Part shown: positions 1 to 5,588 of the stretch, piece after piece
Numbering within the stretch: position 1 is the first letter of the stretch
How the letters are laid out: every line of letters begins with the position of its first letter
Origin: Coriobacteriales bacterium
GTDB lineage: Bacteria; Actinomycetota; Coriobacteriia; Coriobacteriales; CADBOM01
Direction: 5' to 3'
NCBI GenBank assembly: GCA_017515355.1
Contig: JAFWGD010000260.1
Location: forward strand, 1-11,412
DNA length: 11,412 nucleotides
Made by a program: the position numbers and the translations under genes
Notes under the pieces: generated by a model
Database searches by the model: none
What the model was told of the DNA's origin: nothing
The model's input: the letters and a program-made list of their open reading frames with translations, nothing else

Positions 1-344
1 GCTCGCTGCGCGACTTCGGGCAGGTCGTCTTCCTTTCGATCCTCGACCTGAAGCGCGCCGACATCATCGCCCATGGACCGGAAGCGGCCGAGCAGGTCTG
101 GCGCATCGACGAGATCAGGGGCATCGCCGAAGACATAATCATCAAGCGCGAATGCTATACGCTGGGCGATTTGGAGGTCAGCGGGTCGGACGTGCGCGAG
201 GCGGCAGACCTTGAGGGCAAGCAGATTGCGAAGGCTTTGGGATTCTTGCTCGACAAGGTGATCGAGGGCGAGGTCGCCAACGATCGCGACGAGCTACTTG
301 AGGTGCTTCTTAGCTCCATGCCCCTTTCCGATTCCAACGAATAG
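1..344 (+). CDS. cca: CCA-adding tRNA nucleotidyltransferase, C-terminal end (partial)
   Basis: The reading frame is open at the left edge (first full codon at base 3) and stops at TAG 342-344, leaving 113 C-terminal residues. The end resembles the C-terminal helical domain of class II CCA-adding enzymes and related poly(A) polymerases. It has a DLEVSGSDV segment (family pattern L-x-I-S-G-x-D-L), then a G-x2-I-A-x2-L-x2-LL-x2-V-x2-G pattern followed by N-D-R-D-E-LL. This part of the protein contacts the tRNA; the catalytic nucleotidyltransferase head lies outside the window. The enzyme adds or repairs the 3' CCA of tRNAs in the cytoplasm. The last 51 bp overlap the 3' end of the convergent membrane-protein gene. 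The family call is good. The exact subtype (CCA-adding or A-adding) cannot be told from this fragment. Confidence 0.8.
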   Translation, partial: SLRDFGQVVFLSILDLKRADIIAHGPEAAEQVWRIDEIRGIAEDIIIKRECYTLGDLEVSGSDVREAADLEGKQIAKALGFLLDKVIEGEVANDRDELLEVLLSSMPLSDSNE

Positions 345-1289
345 CAGAATCAGCGAGAAGAGCACGGTCAGGCCTGCCCAAAGGGCACCCATCGCAATCC
401 AGAACTTCTCCGGCAGCGCCAGGATGAGAAGCGAATTGGACGGGAACGTCCATGTGCCCGCTTCGAAGAAGAGCGAATGGAAGACCTTGAAGAAGGTGTT
501 GAAGTCGAAGTAGGCGAACGCCGCTATGCCGACCACTAGGATTATCAGGATCAGCGAGGCGGCCTTCATCGCGCGCGCCTCGCTGCGCTTTATCTTGAAG
601 CCTTGGCGCGTGCCCTTGGCGCGCCTGCTCACCACCGCATAGCGACACATGCAGATTATCAGCAGGATCAGCAGGCCCAACCCGATGCATCTGGAGATCA
701 TGATCACCTTGGCGACGTCGTCAAGATGCGACATGATGCTCGGGGTGTAAGCGGATCTGTAGTCCAGACCTTGCGGCAAGACTGCGTTGCCATTCCCGTT
801 CACGTAAGAGCGCGTGGCGTCGGCAACCTTTTCGACCTGCGCCTTCGACATGCCAACCGCCACGTTGGGCTGCGAGTACCAGCTTGCGAACTGGCGCGTC
901 GGCCACGGGGTAAGCAACAGCTGGAACGCAACGACCAAGATTACGAGCATCGTCAGGATCGTAGTGATGAACGCAAGGAAGCCGTGCGATTTCTCCTTGG
1001 GCTCTGGGGTTGCGATGACTTGGGTTTCCGCTGGGGTCTGCGGCTCTGGCTGGGGCTCTGGTGCAGGCTGAGGCTGAGGCTGCGGCTCGGGCTCTTCCAC
1101 CGGCTCCGGCACCAGAATCGGCACAGACTCGGACTCGGGCTCGGGCTGCTGCGGGACCTCGTAGAAGGACTCGGGCTGTGGGTTGTAGGCATCGCGTCCG
1201 AGAGGCGCATGGATGTTGTCTACCGGCATGACCACCGTGTAGCCCTCAGAGGACCAATGGCGTCCCTTGGAATCCTCGTACCAGCCCAT
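294..1289 (-). CDS. DUF1461 / TIGR01906 family integral membrane protein with Pro/Glu-rich N-terminal region
   Basis: This 331-residue protein has four predicted membrane helices at about residues 103-128, 195-220, 243-262 and 297-321. The segment FNTFFKVFHSLFFEAGTW (about 263-280) followed by PSNSL and LPEKFW is the signature of the TIGR01906/DUF1461 family, whose function is unknown. Before the first helix is an N-terminal stretch of about 100 residues with a run of Pro-Glu/Pro-Gln dipeptides (about 47-98), a low-complexity spacer not usual for the core family, which is often near 220 residues. The start at 1289 is preferred because GAGG lies 6 bases upstream. An in-frame ATG at 1352 adds 21 residues but has no ribosome-binding site. 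The gene lies downstream of truA on the same strand, separated by 189 bp, and its 3' end runs into the convergent cca end. The family call is firm; the role is not known. Confidence 0.8.
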   Translation of the reverse strand: MGWYEDSKGRHWSSEGYTVVMPVDNIHAPLGRDAYNPQPESFYEVPQQPEPESESVPILVPEPVEEPEPQPQPQPAPEPQPEPQTPAETQVIATPEPKEKSHGFLAFITTILTMLVILVVAFQLLLTPWPTRQFASWYSQPNVAVGMSKAQVEKVADATRSYVNGNGNAVLPQGLDYRSAYTPSIMSHLDDVAKVIMISRCIGLGLLILLIICMCRYAVVSRRAKGTRQGFKIKRSEARAMKAASLILIILVVGIAAFAYFDFNTFFKVFHSLFFEAGTWTFPSNSLLILALPEKFWIAMGALWAGLTVLFSLILLFVGIGKGHGAKKHLK

Positions 1290-1361
1290 TCTCAACCTCG
1301 GCGCTTCTATCTGAGCCAGCGGAAAACCACTGGGCAACCTCGAACAATGCATATTTACTGC

Positions 1362-1391
1362 AGTATAGACAATTCTGGTGGCAAATGGCTA
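1362..1391 (-). promoter_or_regulatory. Weak candidate promoter for the DUF1461 gene
   Basis: Reading the minus strand, TAGCCA (1391-1386) is followed after 18 bases by TATACT (1367-1362). The -10 matches consensus at 5 of 6 positions and the -35 at 4 of 6. It would start a transcript about 65 bases before the preferred ATG at 1289. It also lies upstream of the alternative ATG at 1352, only 9 bases from it, which further disfavours that start. This is pattern matching only. Confidence 0.3.
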
Positions 1392-1478
1392 TAGGAAGGG
1401 CAGCAAACGCATTGGAAGAGCGCTTGCGAGGCTTAGCCATAGAGCGGGAAGCGTCAATCGGCCTCTTGCATTGCCAAG

Positions 1479-2297
1479 CTAGATCTCCCCGATCTCCTCC
1501 GGAAACTCGACATGCCAGAAGATGAGACCCTTGGCGGGCGCCGTCTGTCCAGCCGCCCCCCTATCCTTGGCGTCGAGGACTTCCGCGACCCATTCAGGCG
1601 AACGCCTTGAGCTGCCGACCTCGACGAGAGTGCCGACTATCGTGCGCACCATCGAATGCAAGAAGGCGTTGCCGACGATTCGGAATGTGATGCCAGGCTC
1701 GCCGAGGACGCTCTCCTCGTAGATTTCGAGTTCCATTACGTTGCGCATCGTGGTCTTGCCCTCGGCAGACGCGGCGACGCAGAAGGATTTGAAGTCGCGC
1801 TCGCCCACCATCAGCTCTGCGGCCTGGCGCATCGCCTCGATGTCGATCGAGCGGATCGAGCCGATCCACCAAGTGAACTCATCGGTGAGGATCGGCTTGT
1901 TGGCTCCGAATGCGAGGCGGTACCTGTATTCGCGCCAGAGCGCATCGAAGCGCGCGGAAAAGCCATCTGGGACGTAGCGCAAGCTCTTGATTCCGATTGC
2001 ATCGTGGGTCAGCGCGTTGAGGGAGCGCAGCATGCTCTCCTCGGTTCTGCCCTCGAGCAGCTGCCGGGGAATCTGCGCGCTGACAACCTGGCCGATCGCA
2101 TGGACTCCGGAATCCGTGCGGCCAGCGCAGACGGTTTCGATGCTCTCGCGAAAGAGGATTCGCAGTGCGTTCTCGATTTCGCCCTGAACCGTCTGCAGCC
2201 CTTCTTGGCGGGCAAACCCGCAGAAGGGCTCACCCTTGTAGGCAACCCTCATGGCGATCGTACGCATATCGTTGTCGGGCAGGCTTTCCATCATCAA
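1479..2297 (-). CDS. truA: tRNA pseudouridine(38-40) synthase TruA
   Basis: This 272-residue protein is of normal length for TruA, which converts uridine to pseudouridine at positions 38, 39 and 40 of the tRNA anticodon arm. The catalytic aspartate is Asp62 within AGRTDSGVHA (58-67). Other family landmarks are ARFDALWREYRYRL (115-128, with the conserved active-site tyrosine), NAFLHSMVRTIVGTL (210-224) and TAPAKGLIFW (252-261). Three ATG codons in a row (2297-2289) begin the frame. Their ribosome-binding site is weak (GAAG about 5-8 bases upstream). The internal Met11 (2267), where the homologous part begins, is an alternative start. The upstream spacer is AT-rich and probably holds its promoter, but no convincing -35/-10 pair was found. 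The gene is separated from recX by 224 bp. Confidence 0.95.
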   Translation of the reverse strand: MMMESLPDNDMRTIAMRVAYKGEPFCGFARQEGLQTVQGEIENALRILFRESIETVCAGRTDSGVHAIGQVVSAQIPRQLLEGRTEESMLRSLNALTHDAIGIKSLRYVPDGFSARFDALWREYRYRLAFGANKPILTDEFTWWIGSIRSIDIEAMRQAAELMVGERDFKSFCVAASAEGKTTMRNVMELEIYEESVLGEPGITFRIVGNAFLHSMVRTIVGTLVEVGSSRRSPEWVAEVLDAKDRGAAGQTAPAKGLIFWHVEFPEEIGEI

Positions 2298-2463
2298 AAC
2301 TTCAAAAATGGCGTTTATGGTGGAGAATCTTCACAAAACTCCATCAACAACACATTCCGTCACCACAATATCTTAACAACTTGCTTGCATAATAATAACT
2401 GTCAAAAGCAATAGTGATGGACGACACTAAAGCTCGAGACCGACTTCCTTAACAAATCGCTTC

Positions 2464-2499
2464 AATGAGGTTGGCCCGCAAGGGCCTTCCTCATTTTTT
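2464..2499 (+). terminator. Strong intrinsic terminator, plus orientation, between truA and recX
   Basis: An AATGAGG arm pairs with CCTCATT, interrupted by a TT/TT internal mismatch, then GGCCC pairs with GGGCC around a GCAA tetraloop. The hairpin is followed directly by six T residues (2494-2499) on the plus strand, which is a textbook intrinsic terminator in that direction. On the minus strand the hairpin lies 22 bases past the recX stop but is followed by TTGAAGCG, a poor U-tract. It may still help end the recA-recX transcript. No plus-strand gene ends here; see the findings. Confidence 0.75.
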
Positions 2500-2521
2500 G
2501 CGGCATTTAGATCGTGGATGC

Positions 2522-3112
2522 TTAAAGGTCGAGCTTGCGAAGGGCCTTGGCGCAGATAGCTGGCGAAAAGCCTTTCCCCAAAAGATACCTGTAGTGGGCA
2601 TCGCGTGCATTCTTGGCGCTAGTGCGGTGCTTTTGCAGAAGGCGCAGAGCATGTTCGAGCTCATCGTCCTCCGACAGAAGCTCTCCAAGGATATCAGCGC
2701 ACTCATCGGAGGGAATCCCAAGCTTTTCCAGCTCGCGCGCGATCTTTCCCCTGCCCCATCCGCTCTCTGATTTCTGTCTGACGAATGCCTGGGCGAATCT
2801 ATTGTCATCTATGTAACGAAGCTCGACGGCTCTAGCTACAGCCTTTTCCACATCGGTAGGCTGGAATTCGGCCTTGAGCAAGCGTTCGCGCATCGAGAGC
2901 TCGGTGAAATCCCTCATTGCGAGAAGGTTGAGCATCTTGGTGTAGCACTCCTTGTAGCCCTTGGGCTTCTCTGCCTTCTTCTCGGGATCGGAAGCATCAG
3001 AAGAATCGCGGCGCTTGGCAGCCCCCTTCGAGCCACCAGCGCCGCTGTCTTCATAATTGCCGGAACTGCCGGACGAACCGAACGTCCCATTGGTTCGCAA
3101 TGCTTTGGACAT
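2522..3112 (-). CDS. recX: Recombination regulatory protein RecX
   Basis: This 196-residue protein is the RecX/OraA modulator that binds RecA filaments and limits RecA activity. The conserved three-helix repeats begin near residue 55. They include LLAMRDFTELSMRERLL (63-79), then VELRYIDDNRFAQAFVRQK (the most conserved RecX block) and a following G-W-G-R-G-K-I segment, and end with YLLGKGFSPAICAKAL near the C-terminus. The first 50 or so residues are a Gly/Ser- then Lys/Asp-rich low-complexity tail that is not part of the usual domain. The start at 3112 follows the recA stop by 12 bases. AAGGG overlaps the recA stop codon 9 bases upstream, so the two genes are probably translated from one SOS-controlled message. 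Confidence 0.93.
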   Translation of the reverse strand: MSKALRTNGTFGSSGSSGNYEDSGAGGSKGAAKRRDSSDASDPEKKAEKPKGYKECYTKMLNLLAMRDFTELSMRERLLKAEFQPTDVEKAVARAVELRYIDDNRFAQAFVRQKSESGWGRGKIARELEKLGIPSDECADILGELLSEDDELEHALRLLQKHRTSAKNARDAHYRYLLGKGFSPAICAKALRKLDL

Positions 3113-3124
3113 TGCAGGCTGCCC

Positions 3125-4171
3125 TTACTCGTCGATGACGAAGTCCACCGGCTTGTCTAGCTCTTCGGCCTCATCGGAGTGGATCAGGCCGATTGCCTCC
3201 CTGACCTTGGTATCGATCTCATCGCGCAGATCGGGATTGAGGCGCAACGTCTCCTTGGCAGCCTCGCGCCCTTGGCCAAGCCTCTCAGTGCCATAGGTGT
3301 ACCAGGCTCCGGACTTGTGGACGATATCCTCCTCGACTGCCATATCGAGGATGCAGCCCTCCTTGGAGATTCCCTCGCCATACATTAGATCGAACTCCGC
3401 CTGCTTGAAAGGCGGAGCGACCTTGTTCTTGACGACCTTGGCGCGGCACCTGATGCCGACGGACTCGCCATCCCTCTTGATGGTGTCAGCGCGACGGATG
3501 TCGATGCGAACCGACGAGAAGAACTTGAGCGCGCGTCCACCGGTGGTGGTCTCGGGGTTACCGAACATGACGCCGATCTTCTCGCGCAGCTGGTTGATGA
3601 AGATGCAAGTGGTGTTGGATTTGGAGAGCGAACCTGCTAGCTTGCGCAGCGCCTGGCTCATGAGCCTGGCTTGGAGGCCGACCGTGACATCGCCGATCTC
3701 ACCCTCGATCTCGGCCTTAGGGACCAGTGCCGCAACCGAGTCGACGACGACTGCGTCGATGGCGCCTGAGCGAACGAGGATGTCGCAGATCTCGAGCGCC
3801 TGCTCGCCGGTGTCTGGCTGGGAGATGAGGACGTTGTCGATGTCGACGCCGATGCGCGCCGCATAACCCGGATCGAGCGCATGCTCCGCATCGATGAACG
3901 CGACCGTTCCGCCTGCTGCCTGCGCCTCTGCGATGATCTGCAGCGCGAGGGTGGTCTTGCCGCTGGACTCGGGCCCGTAGATCTCAATGATCCTTCCGCG
4001 TGGGACTCCACCGATGCCGAGCGCGGCATCGAGAGGGAGCGCGCCCGTGGAAATGACTCCGATCTCCCAGTTGGTGTTCCCGTCCCTGAGCTTCATGATA
4101 GCGCCCTTGCCGAAGCGCTTCTCGATCTGTGCGGTGGTGGTTTCGAGTATCTTCGATTTGTCTGCGTCCAT
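3125..4171 (-). CDS. recA: Recombinase RecA
   Basis: This 348-residue protein is a full-length, intein-free RecA, the ATP-dependent strand-exchange protein that also activates LexA self-cleavage. Counting from the chosen start, Walker A GPESSGKT lies at 66-73, the canonical position. The Walker B segment AVVVDSVAAL, the INQLREKIG stretch and the FGNPETTTGGRALKFF loop L2 region follow in order, and the C-terminus is acidic (EELDKPVDFVIDE). The start at 4171 (MDADKSKIL) is preferred over an in-frame ATG at 4222, because AAAGGG lies 6 bases upstream and the N-terminus then aligns with the family. The 4222 ATG falls inside the untranslated leader. Transcription comes from the LexA-controlled promoter at 4246-4274, and recX follows 12 bases downstream. 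Confidence 0.98.
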   Translation of the reverse strand: MDADKSKILETTTAQIEKRFGKGAIMKLRDGNTNWEIGVISTGALPLDAALGIGGVPRGRIIEIYGPESSGKTTLALQIIAEAQAAGGTVAFIDAEHALDPGYAARIGVDIDNVLISQPDTGEQALEICDILVRSGAIDAVVVDSVAALVPKAEIEGEIGDVTVGLQARLMSQALRKLAGSLSKSNTTCIFINQLREKIGVMFGNPETTTGGRALKFFSSVRIDIRRADTIKRDGESVGIRCRAKVVKNKVAPPFKQAEFDLMYGEGISKEGCILDMAVEEDIVHKSGAWYTYGTERLGQGREAAKETLRLNPDLRDEIDTKVREAIGLIHSDEAEELDKPVDFVIDE

Positions 4172-4177
4172 CTTCAA

Positions 4178-4183
4178 CCCTTT
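4178..4183 (-). promoter_or_regulatory. recA ribosome-binding site
   Basis: AAAGGG on the minus strand lies 6 bases before ATG 4171-4169. It decides the start in favour of 4171 over the longer frame from 4222, which lacks such a site. Confidence 0.7.
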
Positions 4184-4245
4184 CGTGGTGCCACAGCAAC
4201 GCCTGGCTCGTTTGTGTTGCAATCGCGTTGTTAGCTGACCGTTCT

Positions 4246-4274
4246 AGCATATACGAACATTTGTTCGTAGTCAA
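4246..4274 (-). promoter_or_regulatory. recA promoter (sigma-70 type)
   Basis: Reading the minus strand, TTGACT (4274-4269) and TATGCT (4251-4246) are separated by exactly 17 bases. They match the -35 consensus at 5 of 6 positions and the -10 at 4 of 6. The LexA operator fills the spacer, so repressor binding would exclude RNA polymerase. The predicted transcript starts near 4239, giving a leader of about 68 bases to the recA ATG. Confidence 0.8.
4252..4269. promoter_or_regulatory. LexA operator (SOS box)
   Basis: TACGAACATTTGTTCGTA is an inverted repeat with perfect 8-base arms around a 2-base centre. It contains CGAAC-N4-GTTCG, the LexA box of Gram-positive bacteria including Actinobacteria. 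Its place between the -35 and -10 of recA is that of a classic repressor site. No second copy was seen elsewhere in the window. Confidence 0.9.
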
Positions 4275-4433
4275 TCACTCTCCGGAAATCATCTTCAGGA
4301 GGCTTATTGACATGGTAGGTGGCGATTCTTGCCAGATGGCAAGCCACGGCCAAATGGATTCCAAACGAATTCCAAGCAAAATCTTAACAGGGAAGCGAGC
4401 GGCACGAAAAGCCAGTCGCAACGGCGCCTGGCC

Positions 4434-5588
4434 TTACAGCGTAAGCAGACGCTCCTCGAGCATTTTCAGCGCGGCCTCTGTCGCCTGTGCGCGAATCGAC
4501 TCGCGATCGCCCGAGAAGTTGAACTTGCGCGCAAGCGTCTCTCCACAGCCGGAGATTCCGATCCAGACGAGGCCCTCCGGGTTGCCGTCGGCATCGGCAC
4601 CGGGCCCAGCGACTCCCGTCGTAGATATCGCGATGCGCTCGTTCTCGTCGAAGCGACGGAGAACCGCGCCCTTGACGCCCTCGGCCATCTCCTTGGCAAC
4701 CTCCTCGCTCACAGGGCTGAACTCATCGAGCGTACCCTGCTCGATGCCGAGCGCCTTGCGCTTGAGCGAGTTCGAATAGCTCACAATGCTGCCCTCATAC
4801 GCTTGCGAGGAGCCGGGCACCGAGGTGAGTGTCTGGCCGATCATGCCTCCGGTGCAGCTCTCGGCGGTAGCGACATGCACGCCGATTTCGCTGGCTCTCT
4901 CGATGATATTCTTCGCGACGCTCTCGCGAGCAGCAGCGATATCGGACTTGCCGCCGAAGAGGTAGCGCGCTTGCGCGAAGTAGATGAACAGCGAGACGAT
5001 GGTCATGATCAGCGCGGCAGTCATCACAGTCCAGCAGCCGAGGTAGATGAGCCGATAGGTTGCCTTTGGCAGCGACATGACGAGCTCGGTACGCTTGATG
5101 ATGAAGAGTATGATCGCAACGAGCGTCAGCGCGGTCTTGATCTTTCCCGACTTGCCCGCGGCGATCACGATTCCCTCCGAAGCTGCTATCATACGCAAGC
5201 CGGAGACGATGAACTCCCTGGAGATGATGACGAGCGCAACCCACGCCGGAATGTCCCTGAGCTCGACGAAGGCGATAAGCGCCGCCGCCACGAGGATCTT
5301 GTCGGCGATGGGATCGAGGAACTTGCCGAGGGTGGTGACCTCGTTGCGCGAGCGCGCGAGATAGCCGTCAAGGCCGTCGGTCAGCGCGAGGATGGAGTAG
5401 ATGGCCATTGCGATCCAAGGCTGGATGATCTGCGTGATGTGCAGCAGCTGGGGATCGTTGCCGAAGAACCACTGCGGCCAGTTGGTAAGGATGACGACGA
5501 CGAAGACCGGGATGAAGAGGATCCTGATGATCGTCACCTTGTTGGCCAAGGTATTCCATTCGGAGGCGTTCTTCTTAGACCTTGCCAC
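4434..5588 (-). CDS. pgsA: PgsA-CinA fusion: CDP-diacylglycerol--glycerol-3-phosphate 3-phosphatidyltransferase with C-terminal nicotinamide-nucleotide amidase domain
   Basis: One uninterrupted frame of 384 residues carries two enzymes that are usually separate neighbours. Residues 10-205 are the membrane-embedded PgsA, which makes phosphatidylglycerophosphate. The CDP-alcohol phosphotransferase motif D-x2-D-G-x2-A-R-x8-G-x3-D-x3-D is complete (D71, G72, D74, G75, A78, R79, G88, D92, D96). After the last helix and a short charged linker, residues 220-384 are the CinA C-terminal (PncC) domain, which deamidates nicotinamide mononucleotide. AESCTGG holds the probable nucleophile Ser234, SIVSYSNSLK holds Tyr260 and Lys266, and TTGVAGPG follows. 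The N-terminal CinA domain (COG1058) is absent. GTG 5588 is chosen as start because AAGGGG lies 6 bases upstream. ATG 5609 is in frame but lacks such a site. The 5' end overlaps the rimO stop by 14 bp. Confidence 0.93.
   Translation of the reverse strand: MARSKKNASEWNTLANKVTIIRILFIPVFVVVILTNWPQWFFGNDPQLLHITQIIQPWIAMAIYSILALTDGLDGYLARSRNEVTTLGKFLDPIADKILVAAALIAFVELRDIPAWVALVIISREFIVSGLRMIAASEGIVIAAGKSGKIKTALTLVAIILFIIKRTELVMSLPKATYRLIYLGCWTVMTAALIMTIVSLFIYFAQARYLFGGKSDIAAARESVAKNIIERASEIGVHVATAESCTGGMIGQTLTSVPGSSQAYEGSIVSYSNSLKRKALGIEQGTLDEFSPVSEEVAKEMAEGVKGAVLRRFDENERIAISTTGVAGPGADADGNPEGLVWIGISGCGETLARKFNFSGDRESIRAQATEAALKMLEERLLTL

Noticed and set aside
1220..1289. GWYEDSKGRHW at the N-terminus of the DUF1461 protein as a cell-wall-binding repeat like that at the right edge
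   Set aside because: Only a handful of residues resemble the repeat, there is a single unit, and the protein has no signal peptide before it.
603..1394. Plus-strand open frame of 263 codons opposite the DUF1461 gene
   Set aside because: The product is a Leu-Arg-Gly repeat that mirrors the Pro/Glu codons of the real gene; the minus-strand product has clear helices and the family motif.
4328..4343. CTTGCC-AGAT-GGCAAG hairpin between the pgsA-cinA gene and recA, as a terminator
   Set aside because: The stem is only 6 bp, with no T-run on either strand, so it does not meet the standard for an intrinsic terminator.
4297..4779. AGGAGG at 4297-4302 followed 9 bases later by ATG 4312 on the plus strand, opening a 155-codon frame that diverges from recA
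   Set aside because: Most of the frame is antisense to the CinA domain, its product (Ser/Arg-rich) resembles no family, and no matching promoter was found. Probably chance, though the ribosome-binding site is good.
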